NCBI RefSeq assembly: GCF_036287215.1
Contig: NZ_CP142860.1
Span: 2,852,001-2,916,000, forward strand
Reading direction: 5' to 3'
DNA: 64,000 nucleotides
Source: Caproiciproducens sp. CPB-2
Lineage (GTDB): Bacteria; Bacillota; Clostridia; Oscillospirales; Acutalibacteraceae
The notes beneath the pieces were generated by a model. That model saw only the letters and a list, made by a program, of their open reading frames with translations. It searched no databases and was not told where the DNA came from. The first letter of the stretch is position 1. Each line of letters starts with the position of its first letter. A program made the position numbers and the translations under genes. Positions 1 through 7,914 of the stretch are shown here, in pieces.

Positions 1-877
1 AAGACAAATGATACTCCAGATAGCTTTGGATGGAAGCCTCGTCAAAGGACATATTTTTCAGCAGATAGATGACATGGGCATGGAACGAGCAGTTCCGCTT
101 TAAGGAATCCTCTTCTATTTTGCACAGCAGTGCCGACAGGTCGGCCGGCCCCTGCCGATCCGCCAGCCTGTCCCGCAGAAATTTTTCCGCCTTCGACTTC
201 ACGTCAATCATCCGAAGAATTTCATCCGCGGCTGCGATGATCTCTTCCAGAAGGCAAAAGCCCAGCACTTCCGGTAAAACCCAGATTTCCTTGTCCGTAA
301 GCGGTATTTTCCGCTGATATGCCTTCAGCATTACGGAAATATTTTCTTCACTCAGGTGTCCGCCGGAAAGAGTCACCATCTTTTTCGCCACAACATAAAC
401 ACGGGGAAAGTTACGGTATTCCTTCCCTTTCAGGACCGGCAGTACGGCATAGTCCGTTCCCGAGGTACGTACTTTTTTGATTTCCCGGTACAGCATCTGG
501 AAATTGTCAAAGAGCCAGCGCGCCGCCGGAATCAGGGAAATCATATCGGCGGATACGGCGGAGATGCTGTCTCTGATTTTATTGAGTTCCTTATAGGCGG
601 CCTGATTATAATCATTCAGAACAAAGCTATATCCGGTCAGTCTGACCTGACTGTGGCTTTCCGCCAGATCAAGCATTTGCTTTTCCCACTCGCCCGGACC
701 CGGTTTCTCTCCTTCTCCCGGGGAACAAACCGAAAAATTCACTTTCCTGCCAAAATGGTTCAGTCTGCGGTACAGCAGGAACAGAACCAAACAGACCAGT
801 GAAATCAGGATCGGTAAAACAACCGGCAGAAAGGGGGAATCTATATAAAAGTCAATTTTTTTCAATACGATCTGCAA
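1..877 (-). CDS. Cyclic beta-1,2-glucan synthase-like protein, N-terminal part (runs off the left edge)
   Basis: An uninterrupted minus-strand frame of 292 codons begins at a TTG (875-877), 8 nt after an AGGAGG site, and leaves the window. Residues about 12-32 form one membrane segment. Further in, a block with RWLFDNF, then FPRVYVVAKK, LSEENISVMLKAYQ and PLTDKEIWVLPEVL matches the region ahead of the glycosyltransferase in cyclic glucan synthases (NdvB type), where similar motifs occur in the same order. These are very large membrane enzymes that make or phosphorolyse beta-1,2-glucan. The catalytic parts would lie to the left of the window. The family call rests on these motifs only. Confidence 0.68.
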   Translation of the reverse strand, partial: MQIVLKKIDFYIDSPFLPVVLPILISLVCLVLFLLYRRLNHFGRKVNFSVCSPGEGEKPGPGEWEKQMLDLAESHSQVRLTGYSFVLNDYNQAAYKELNKIRDSISAVSADMISLIPAARWLFDNFQMLYREIKKVRTSGTDYAVLPVLKGKEYRNFPRVYVVAKKMVTLSGGHLSEENISVMLKAYQRKIPLTDKEIWVLPEVLGFCLLEEIIAAADEILRMIDVKSKAEKFLRDRLADRQGPADLSALLCKIEEDSLKRNCSFHAHVIYLLKNMSFDEASIQSYLEYHLS

Positions 878-1023
878 TGGAAGCTCCTCCTTATTTAAGA
901 GACCCTTCGGATAGGACAGGATCTCTTTACGGATAGTTTGTCTGTTTTTCCATAAAAAATAGCCATTCATTGCATATTTTGGATACGAAATCCGCCAATC
1001 ATAAGCGGGGCCCTGACGGCGCT

Positions 1024-1066
1024 TTGAAAAAAAAGAGCATCCCCGTTGTGCAGGGATGCTCTTTTC
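1024..1066 (-). terminator. Intrinsic terminator ending the proline reductase operon
   Basis: Read on the minus strand, arms AAAAGAGCATCCC and GGGGATGCTCTTTT flank a short loop and run straight into eight or more T residues. It lies about 70 nt beyond the stop of the racemase-TetR gene and before the glucan synthase gene, so it closes the long minus-strand operon. Confidence 0.85.
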
Positions 1067-1136
1067 GCTGTCGGTACGATGGTCTCCGCTGTAATGCAGA
1101 GGTTCTTTTAAAAAGCTGCGATATGCCTATAAAGTT

Positions 1137-2744
1137 TTATCTTAAAAATTCCTTCAGATAGATGGGCAAAAGGCTCTGGCTGTTGTCTGTCAGGCTGTAA
1201 ACGCCGCCCGCCACACACCAGTTGTAGATCATTCCTCTTTCCAGAGAGGCATATATTTCCGCCATGCTTTGTACGGAATCCGAATTTTTAAATTCCCCGC
1301 TCTTCCGTCCTTCCCGAAGGATGCGCGTAATCAGCTTAAAGTAGAGCCGTTCCTCATTAAACAGGCTCTTTTTCTTTTTTTCAACATCCTGCGTGTAAAG
1401 AAACACAACCAGGTTAAAGGGCACCTGTGTTTCAATCAGCCGGAACAGCTCCCTGTTCAGATAAAGCAGCTGCTCGTAATGGTTTAGCCGGGGGTTCATT
1501 TCCAGCATCAGCTCCGCGTATTTCTGATCGAAAAAATCCCCAAGCGTATCCAGCAGATCCTCCTTCTTTTCAAAAACGCGGTGGAATTCGTCGGCGGATA
1601 CGCCGGCCAGCCCGATCACATCGGCCGTACGGGTCTCCGGGAAGCCCTTTTCCCGGAACAGCTTCCACGCCGCCCGGACGATCCTGGTCCGGATGCTTTC
1701 CGGCTCCGCCTTTTTCACGCTGCCCAGCAAAAATCCGTTTTTTAGCGGATCGTCCGCGTCCAGAATCCATTGGTTCATGCCGGTGATATACGCGCTGCCG
1801 GTGATCTGCGGAATAATCGCCTTCATGCCGCTGATTTCCAGCTCCTGAGCGGCCTCGCCTTTGAATATCGAACCGATCATGCTCTCGTAAACAAATTCCT
1901 GGTTCAGCTTTAGTTTCCCCTTTGCGTATAAGGCCGCTATTTTGGCGCTCGTTCCGGTTCCGCACGGCGAACGGTCGGCCTGCGCCTGCCCGAAGATGAC
2001 GCAGTTTTTCAGATCGGCCTGCGGATGATCGGCACGTGCATAGAATTCCACCAGATCGACGGTGGTGATATCCAGATAAGGATGCCGGATATTCACTTCT
2101 TTATTAATTCGGTTCCGGAGCTTCATTCCCAGCTCGGTGATTTCCTCGATATATTTTGGCTTCAGTTCCAGGCCGATGGCTTCGGCATCAACCAGCGCAA
2201 AAAAGGATCCGCCAAAGGAGATATCGTAGGGAATCATCCCGTACCCGGGAATCTCGGTTTTCAGGTTTTCCCGATACAGGAAAGAGGGTACGTTCAGGAT
2301 ACTGACCTCCACCGCTTTACCGCCCTCCACGCGCACCTTCGCGCGGATAATGCCGGAAGGCGTATCCAGCACGACCTCGGTATACGGTTCGGTCACCGCC
2401 ACCAGTCCGGTTTCAACCGCCATGGAGGCGGTCCCGATGCTGCCGTGGCCGCACATATTCAGGTAGCCTCCGCTGTCCATGAAAACCACGCCCAGATCCG
2501 CTTCCGGGTTCACCGGTTCGGTAATCAGCGCCCCGAACATATCACGGTGCCCTCTCGGCTCCAGCATCAGCGCCGTGCGGTAATGATCGTAATTCTTCTC
2601 CAGATATTTTTTCTTTTCCATCATCGTGCTTCCGGGCAGTTCCGGAAACCCCTCGTAAATGATCCGCGTCGCTTCTCCCACGGTGTGGGAATCGATGGTT
2701 TTGAAGCAGTGCGCGTAATTGCCTGTTTTGGGCCTGATATCCAT
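1137..2744 (-). CDS. Proline racemase family protein fused to a TetR-type regulator
   Basis: A single 535-residue frame starts at ATG after GGGAGGAACGGC. Residues 1 to about 340 are a proline racemase/hydroxyproline epimerase family enzyme with both catalytic cysteines, Cys98 in NMCGHGS and Cys251 in DRSPCGTGTSA. Residues about 345-535 are a TetR-like protein: the helix-turn-helix spans about 351-400 (AAWKLFREKGF, then VIGLAGVSADEFHRVFEKKEDLL), followed by an all-helical ligand-binding half. Racemases of this family are normally about 335 residues and stand alone. The enzyme half would supply D-proline to the reductase encoded upstream. The regulator half may sense proline or control the operon. 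No stop or frameshift is visible between the halves. The physiological substrate, proline or 4-hydroxyproline, is not settled by sequence. Confidence 0.85.
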   Translation of the reverse strand: MDIRPKTGNYAHCFKTIDSHTVGEATRIIYEGFPELPGSTMMEKKKYLEKNYDHYRTALMLEPRGHRDMFGALITEPVNPEADLGVVFMDSGGYLNMCGHGSIGTASMAVETGLVAVTEPYTEVVLDTPSGIIRAKVRVEGGKAVEVSILNVPSFLYRENLKTEIPGYGMIPYDISFGGSFFALVDAEAIGLELKPKYIEEITELGMKLRNRINKEVNIRHPYLDITTVDLVEFYARADHPQADLKNCVIFGQAQADRSPCGTGTSAKIAALYAKGKLKLNQEFVYESMIGSIFKGEAAQELEISGMKAIIPQITGSAYITGMNQWILDADDPLKNGFLLGSVKKAEPESIRTRIVRAAWKLFREKGFPETRTADVIGLAGVSADEFHRVFEKKEDLLDTLGDFFDQKYAELMLEMNPRLNHYEQLLYLNRELFRLIETQVPFNLVVFLYTQDVEKKKKSLFNEERLYFKLITRILREGRKSGEFKNSDSVQSMAEIYASLERGMIYNWCVAGGVYSLTDNSQSLLPIYLKEFLR

Positions 2745-2780
2745 GCCGTTCCTCCCGCAAATATGGATTTCCCCTGTTCC

Positions 2781-3383
2781 CTATCCGCCGAAATTCAATC
2801 TGACGACCTCCGCCAGCAGCCTCGCGGTTCCCTCAACACCCAGCAGCCCGCTGTTTACCATCAGGTCCTTGTGGGCCGGATCGCCCGGGGCATATTTGGC
2901 ATACTGCTTATGATAATTGCCGCGCGCTCTGTCCACCGCCTCGATCATCCGTTTTGCCTCGTACGGTTTCATTTCCAGCGTGTTCAGGCAGTTATCGTAC
3001 CGGATCTTATACGGCGCATAGATATAAACATGCATCGCGTTTTTTTCCTCCGCGAGAATATAGTCGGCGCAGCGGCCGACGATAATGCAGGAGCCCTTCT
3101 CCGCCAGGCCGGTGATGATATCCTTTTGCGTCTGGAAGATCCGCGCCTGCCGCTCGACCGACTCCGTTCCAAGCGGAAACAGCATCCGGAAAAAGGTGGA
3201 GCCCTTCTCCTCCTCGTCGCTGATCACCGAAACCGGCATTCCCATTTTTTCCGCAGTCGCTTCCACAATGTCACGGTCGTAATATTCGATGTTCAGCAGT
3301 TCGGATAATCGTCTGGCGATCGGACGCCCAAGGCTTCCAAAGTCCCTTGTTATGGTGACCACATATTTTTCCAAACCTTTCAC
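2781..3383 (-). CDS. Cytidylate kinase-like family protein
   Basis: This 200-residue protein opens with YVVTITRDFGSLGRPIARRLSE, where the glycine-rich stretch takes the place of the P-loop, followed by YYDRDIVE and IIVGRCADYIL. These are hallmarks of the cytidylate-kinase-like group seen in Clostridia. It probably binds a nucleotide, but the substrate is unknown and it need not phosphorylate CMP. The start is a GTG with only a weak ribosome site. It lies 36 bp ahead of the racemase-TetR gene and just after the ABC ATPase gene, so it is part of the operon. Its role in proline metabolism is not clear. Confidence 0.8.
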   Translation of the reverse strand: MKGLEKYVVTITRDFGSLGRPIARRLSELLNIEYYDRDIVEATAEKMGMPVSVISDEEEKGSTFFRMLFPLGTESVERQARIFQTQKDIITGLAEKGSCIIVGRCADYILAEEKNAMHVYIYAPYKIRYDNCLNTLEMKPYEAKRMIEAVDRARGNYHKQYAKYAPGDPAHKDLMVNSGLLGVEGTARLLAEVVRLNFGG

Positions 3384-3425
3384 CCCTGTCTTTCTTTGCC
3401 GCGGGCGGTCCGCTGCCGCGGGCCG

Positions 3426-4166
3426 CTAAGACGCCAGGAATCTGGACAGAAAAGCCTTCGTCCGTTCTTCCCGCGGGCTTTCCAGTACCTCCTGCGGAGT
3501 CCCTTCCTCCACAACATAGCCGTTATCCATAAAAATGACGCGGTCCGCGACGTCTTTCGCAAACGCCATCTCGTGAGTGACCACGACCATTGTCATGCCG
3601 TCCGCGGCAAGCTGACGCATCACGCTCAGGACCTCGCCCACAAGCTCCGGGTCCAGCGCCGACGTCGGTTCGTCAAAAAGCAGCGCGACGGGGTCCATGG
3701 CCAGTGCCCGCGCAATGGCTACCCGCTGCTGCTGCCCGCCCGAGAGGGTGGACGGCAGCGCGTCCTTTTTGCTTTCCAGGCCCACCCGGTCCAGCAGCTC
3801 CACGGCTTTTCCGCGGGCCTCCTGCTTGTTTCTGCGCTTTGTCAGCACCGGCGCCAGCATGACGTTTCCCAGAACGGTTTTCATCGGGAACAGATTGAAG
3901 CGCTGGAACACCATGCCGACCTCCTCCCGGAATTTCCGGATATCGGCCTTTTTATCGCACATGTTCTGGTCTCTGTAAAAAACATCGCCGGAGGTAGGAA
4001 TCTCCAGTTGATTGATGCATCTTAACAGCGTGCTTTTCCCCGAGCCGGAGGGGCCGATGATGCATACCACCTCTCCCTCGGAAACTTCGATGTTGATATC
4101 TTTCAGAACCACCAGATCGCCAAAAATTTTGGATAGATGGCTGATCTGCAAAAGTGGGCTGCTCAT
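3426..4166 (-). CDS. Polar amino acid ABC transporter, ATP-binding protein
   Basis: A typical 246-residue GlnQ/HisP-type ATPase. Walker A is GPSGSGKST, the signature is LSGGQQQR, Walker B is [11 protein letters not shown] and the switch histidine is in VVVTHEM. The ATG at 4166 fits the ribosome site better than the upstream in-frame GTG at 4175. It energises import by the permease encoded 13 bp upstream and the lipoprotein encoded before that. The setting inside a proline reductase operon suggests proline, hydroxyproline or a related amino acid as substrate, but this is inference. Confidence 0.93.
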   Translation of the reverse strand: MSSPLLQISHLSKIFGDLVVLKDINIEVSEGEVVCIIGPSGSGKSTLLRCINQLEIPTSGDVFYRDQNMCDKKADIRKFREEVGMVFQRFNLFPMKTVLGNVMLAPVLTKRRNKQEARGKAVELLDRVGLESKKDALPSTLSGGQQQRVAIARALAMDPVALLFDEPTSALDPELVGEVLSVMRQLAADGMTMVVVTHEMAFAKDVADRVIFMDNGYVVEEGTPQEVLESPREERTKAFLSRFLAS

Positions 4167-4179
4167 TGTCGTCACCCGC

Positions 4180-4848
4180 CTATTTCAAACTGAATTTCTT
4201 TTCGATAAATTTTTGCAGTACCATGAGTATGGACAGCAGCACTAAGTAAAACAGGGCGCAGACCGTGTAGGCCGGAACTGTCTGGAAGGTCCGCGCGATA
4301 TAGTTCTGCGTCTGCCTGGTCATTTCATTGACCGATATGATGGACAGCAGGGCCGTATCCTTCACGGAAATGATAAACTGATTGAACAAAGCGGGCAGCA
4401 TGGACTGAAACGCCGGTGGGACGATCAGATGCCACATGACCTGCCTGTTTGTCAGCCCAAGGGATTTCCCCGCCTCGGTCTGGCCGATCTCCACGCCGTC
4501 CAGGGCGCCCTTTACGATGGTGGAGATAAACGCTCCGGAGTTCAGGGAGATGACGATGATGCCCGCCGCCGTGCTTTCCAGCGTAAAATTCGTTCCCGTG
4601 GCCGCGGAAATCAGCAGAGGGACCACAAAATAGACATACAGCGCCTGCACCACCAGCGGCGTGCCGCGGATCAGCCAGATATAGACGCCGGCGATGCGTC
4701 TGCCCGCCCTGAAATGTCCGTGCAGGGCATACCCGGAAACCGATCCGATCAAAAAGCCTATCAGGATACCGACCACGGAAATTTCCATTGTCAGCCTCAG
4801 CCCGCGCAGCAGCATGGGAGCAATATTCTTGACGGATTCCAAATCCAT
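4180..4848 (-). CDS. Polar amino acid ABC transporter, permease
   Basis: A 222-residue HisM/GlnP-type inner-membrane subunit with about five hydrophobic segments and the [20 protein letters not shown] loop that docks the ATPase (EAA motif). The ATG at 4848 has GGAGG 6-7 nt upstream; an earlier ATG at 4866 overlaps that site and is less likely. It is preceded by the binding-protein gene with a hairpin between them and followed closely by the ATPase gene. Confidence 0.92.
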   Translation of the reverse strand: MDLESVKNIAPMLLRGLRLTMEISVVGILIGFLIGSVSGYALHGHFRAGRRIAGVYIWLIRGTPLVVQALYVYFVVPLLISAATGTNFTLESTAAGIIVISLNSGAFISTIVKGALDGVEIGQTEAGKSLGLTNRQVMWHLIVPPAFQSMLPALFNQFIISVKDTALLSIISVNEMTRQTQNYIARTFQTVPAYTVCALFYLVLLSILMVLQKFIEKKFSLK

Positions 4849-4889
4849 TGGAACACCTCCTTTCAATGTGGGCCTCTCCGCCGCAGCCC

Positions 4890-4922
4890 GCGTACAAGGG
4901 GGCGAAAAGCCCGTTTGTACGC
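4890..4922 (-). other. Intercistronic hairpin between binding-protein and permease genes
   Basis: Arms GCGTACAA and TTGTACGC enclose a second pairing of the G and C runs around GAAA. It sits between the lipoprotein stop and the permease start, with no T tract. Such hairpins often protect the upstream message and give an excess of binding protein over membrane subunits. That role is inferred here. Confidence 0.5.
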
Positions 4923-4994
4923 GAAGCGGGAGGAAATCCGCCGGAAAAAGACGTTAAAAAAGCGGATCTGCGGCCGGCCGCGCCGGTTCATTGC

Positions 4995-5876
4995 TTATTC
5001 ACACCACTTTTCCTTCAGCTGATCGATGGTCCCGTTCGACTGGAGGTAAGCGATGGCTTCGTTAAAATTCTGGACGATATCGGGATTCGCCTTGCAGACG
5101 TTGAAGGAAAGAGCGATGGCGTAAGGCGCCTGCCCGTTGTAGAATTCATCCCCGACGATTTTCAGCTTGATCTCGCCGGTCTTGATGGAATAGGCCGTGC
5201 CGGGCGCGTCGTAAATGGTGGCGTCCGCCTGCCCGCCCTCCACGGCTTTATAGGCGAGAGACTGGGAGTCGAAGGTTTTCAGGCATTTTTCCGGCAGGTT
5301 GGCCGCGGCGTATTCATAGGCGATGGTGCCGGCCTGTACGGCCACGGTATATTTGCCGTCCTTCAGATCATCCACGCTTTTGATTTCGTTGTTGTCCTCG
5401 CCCACGACGACTACGATGCCCGCGTCATAATAGGTATCGGTGAAGTTCATGGTCTTTTTGCGCTCATCCGTGGCGCAGAGGGCGGCCGCCACAACATCCA
5501 GCTGGCCCTGGGACACGGAGGTGGTCAGCGGACCGTAGTCCATATCCTGCAGTTTATCGGATTTAATGGAGAATCCGAGGAGCTTCTGCAGTTCATTCAG
5601 GAATTCCACATCGAAGCCCTGCAGGGTCGTTCCATCCTCTTTAAAATAGGAGAACGGCGCGTAGGTGCCGGAGGTGCCGACAGCCAGCGTGACTCCTTTC
5701 AGCGCGCCCTGAAAGGACGGTGTGCTTTCACCGGCCGCCTGCGAGGACGCTGCCGGGGCTGTGCTGCTCTCCGGCTGGGAAGCAGATTCGGTGCCGCCTG
5801 TGCAGCCCGTCAGCATAACCGCCGTCATTGCGAACGTCAGCGCTGCGGAAATCAAGGATAAAAGTTTTTTCTTCAT
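4995..5876 (-). CDS. Amino acid ABC transporter, substrate-binding lipoprotein
   Basis: Starts at the ATG at 5876 after AAAGGAGG, giving MKKKLLSLISA, a signal peptide and lipobox LTGC, then a serine- and alanine-rich linker. The body is a family 3 solute-binding protein: GTSGTYAPFSYFKEDG, LQGFDVEFLNEL, DVVAAALCATDERKKTMNFTD and KYTVAVQAGTIAYEYA are the usual landmarks. Length of about 293 residues is normal. It captures the amino acid outside the cell and hands it to the permease encoded downstream. The exact ligand cannot be read from the sequence. Confidence 0.92.
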   Translation of the reverse strand: MKKKLLSLISAALTFAMTAVMLTGCTGGTESASQPESSTAPAASSQAAGESTPSFQGALKGVTLAVGTSGTYAPFSYFKEDGTTLQGFDVEFLNELQKLLGFSIKSDKLQDMDYGPLTTSVSQGQLDVVAAALCATDERKKTMNFTDTYYDAGIVVVVGEDNNEIKSVDDLKDGKYTVAVQAGTIAYEYAAANLPEKCLKTFDSQSLAYKAVEGGQADATIYDAPGTAYSIKTGEIKLKIVGDEFYNGQAPYAIALSFNVCKANPDIVQNFNEAIAYLQSNGTIDQLKEKWCE

Positions 5877-6014
5877 GTTGAATCCTCCTTTATGATACTT
5901 TGAATTTATATGAACAGAAAAAATGAATAAAAAAAAGACAAGGATGTTATAAAATAAACACCATTGTCCATTCATTTTGCTCTGATCCTATATGAAAATG
6001 TAAAAACTGACCTG

Positions 6015-6896
6015 TTAACCGTCCGGGAAATCCGCCGGCCGGGCCTCGGAGTTGAGAAGGGTATAGCAGACGATGCCCAAAACGACGAGGGCGCCGCCCG
6101 CGGCCACATAGACGGAAGGGAATTCCCGGAAAAAAGCGATCCCCAGTCCCGTGGCGAAAACCGGCTCCAGCATCTTTGAGGCCGACACATACGCCGGCTT
6201 TTCATACTTCAGGACCCAGCTGAACAGGCTGTGCCCCAGAAGCGTGCAGAACACCGCAAGGCCGATGCCGGACAGGACGTTGACTGTATGATATTGAGTT
6301 ATTTTAACATGCTGCACGCATAAAATCAAGAGCAAAGTCAGCGCCGCGGAGGAATATACCGTGAAGGTGTAGACCGTGGTGGACATTTTCTTTCTGCAGA
6401 ACACGCCGAGCATCGTATACACGGACAGAAAGCAGGCGCCGGCCAGCGCGAGGAAATCCCCCAGCAAAACGTTGTTTCCGCTGCCCGCGTCCGCCAGGGC
6501 GATGACGACGGTACCTGAAAAGGTGACCAGAATCGCGGCCCAGTGCTTGGTCCCCAGCTTTTCCCGGAACAGCAGAAACGTTGCCAGAGCGATAAAGAAC
6601 ACTTCCGTGTCGACCAGCGCGACCGAAGAGGCAATGCTCGTATAGCTCAGCGACTGGAAGTAAGCGGTGAAATGAAAGCTTAAAAACATGCCGCTGATGG
6701 CGGCGCATATGAAATATTTCGGGGGGACGCCCCTGATTTCAGCCCTGCAGCGGAGGACCAGAACCGGCAGAAGAAACGCCGCCGCAAACCCGACCCGGTA
6801 CAAGACCAGCACCATCGGCGGAGCGTTCGCGACCCTGACGAAAACAGCGGACAGGGACGATCCGGCCACGCCCAAAACCACAATCAGCTTTTTCAT
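6015..6896 (-). CDS. EamA/DMT family transporter
   Basis: A 293-residue protein with about ten hydrophobic segments arranged as two EamA repeats; the second includes AYVSASKMLEPVFATGLGI, a common pattern in this family. The start has GGACGGAGC directly upstream. It follows prdB by 18 bp, so it is translated from the same message. Members export or import amino acids and metabolites. Here it might export 5-aminovalerate or move an amino acid, but the substrate is unknown. Confidence 0.85.
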   Translation of the reverse strand: MKKLIVVLGVAGSSLSAVFVRVANAPPMVLVLYRVGFAAAFLLPVLVLRCRAEIRGVPPKYFICAAISGMFLSFHFTAYFQSLSYTSIASSVALVDTEVFFIALATFLLFREKLGTKHWAAILVTFSGTVVIALADAGSGNNVLLGDFLALAGACFLSVYTMLGVFCRKKMSTTVYTFTVYSSAALTLLLILCVQHVKITQYHTVNVLSGIGLAVFCTLLGHSLFSWVLKYEKPAYVSASKMLEPVFATGLGIAFFREFPSVYVAAGGALVVLGIVCYTLLNSEARPADFPDG

Positions 6897-6914
6897 GCTC
6901 CGTCCCCGGGGCCG

Positions 6915-7643
6915 TCAGACATTATGCCTGTATTCGTACGGCAGCACCTTGCACATGCCGTAGTGGTCCGCCTCGCGGGCGATAAAATTCAGCGTGTCCT
7001 TCAGGATCGCCGTCTGCATTCCCGGATTGTTCGGCTCGCCCGCGTTGGAACCGATCGGCACGTGCGGCGCGGTGATCCGCGGAGCCCCCTGCTGCTTGGC
7101 GATGGGCGGCAGCGCCGCGATCACGCAGCAGGACATGCCCGCCGCCTCGCAGCATCTGGTGACGATCGTCGCCGAGCGGTGACACGTGCCGCATCCGCCG
7201 GTGCAAAGCACGATATCGACCCCCTGCGCTTTCAGTTTGGCCGCGATTTCCGGGCCGGTTTCCGTGCGGAACTTATCGACGTTTCCGCCGCCGCCCATGA
7301 AGCCGTACATTTCACCGGCAAGGCTTCCGATAAAGCCTTCCGCGACCAGCTCCCGCAGGCGGTCCAGCGGAAGCATGGCGTTCACGTCCTTGTTGATATC
7401 CGAGTTGTCGAATCCCCCGTGGGTGACCATCAGCTCGGAAGTGGGGATATCGGACGGAATCACACGATAGGTGTAATCCCCGGAAGTGTCGTAGGGCGTC
7501 TGGGTTTTCTGGTGGATGCCGCCCGCCGTGATAAACGCCACCCTGCATTCGTTCAGCGGCTTCTTCAGCTCCGACCAGACCGGGCTCGGCGTGACCGGCA
7601 CAAAGATTTCAGACTGCATCCCTTCTACTACCGTCAGTTTCAT
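6915..7643 (-). CDS. prdB: D-proline reductase subunit PrdB, cysteine form
   Basis: A 242-residue protein matching PrdB, the subunit that reduces the ring of D-proline. Landmarks are RVAFITAGGIHQKTQ near the N-terminus, HGGFDNSDINKDVN and GGCGTCHRSATIV at about 149-161. In characterised PrdB the active-site residue at this place is selenocysteine encoded by TGA. Here the codon at 7191-7193 reads TGC, an ordinary cysteine at residue 151. The start has GGAGG upstream. With PrdA it forms the cytoplasmic enzyme that turns D-proline into 5-aminovalerate, the reductive half of a Stickland reaction. Confidence 0.92.
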   Translation of the reverse strand: MKLTVVEGMQSEIFVPVTPSPVWSELKKPLNECRVAFITAGGIHQKTQTPYDTSGDYTYRVIPSDIPTSELMVTHGGFDNSDINKDVNAMLPLDRLRELVAEGFIGSLAGEMYGFMGGGGNVDKFRTETGPEIAAKLKAQGVDIVLCTGGCGTCHRSATIVTRCCEAAGMSCCVIAALPPIAKQQGAPRITAPHVPIGSNAGEPNNPGMQTAILKDTLNFIAREADHYGMCKVLPYEYRHNV

Positions 7644-7656
7644 GGCTTGCCTCCGT

Positions 7657-7884
7657 TCAAAATTTCGTTTCAGGCGCGTTCGGCGCCTGCTTTGGTTCGG
7701 TCACCTGCAGATAGCTGAAATAAAATTTCACCTTCAGGCCGGGCCGCAGCGGAAAATCCGTCAGGACCCAACGCTTCGGGACCGTGATGACTCCCAGCCT
7801 TCCCTGAATATCGACCTTGACGGCCGTATCGTTGACCTCCACTACTTTTCCCTCCATCAGGATCGGGTTCAGTTCGTATTGCAT
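7657..7884 (-). CDS. Small proline-reductase-operon protein (CBO2463/CBO2479-type domain)
   Basis: A 75-residue protein between prdA and prdB with an AGGAGG site before its ATG. It is mostly beta-like: VVEVNDTAVKVDIQGRLGVITVPKRWV resembles a small barrel. Similar small genes lie between prdA and prdB in other clostridia. The function is not known to me; a role in assembly or maturation of the reductase would fit its position. Confidence 0.75.
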   Translation of the reverse strand: MQYELNPILMEGKVVEVNDTAVKVDIQGRLGVITVPKRWVLTDFPLRPGLKVKFYFSYLQVTEPKQAPNAPETKF

Positions 7885-7914
7885 CGACGGCCTCCTATTT
7901 CTTCGCAGACTGTT

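Noticed and set aside
7191..7193. A TGA selenocysteine codon in prdB
   Set aside because: The codon is TGC when read on the minus strand; no SECIS-like stem was needed or seen.
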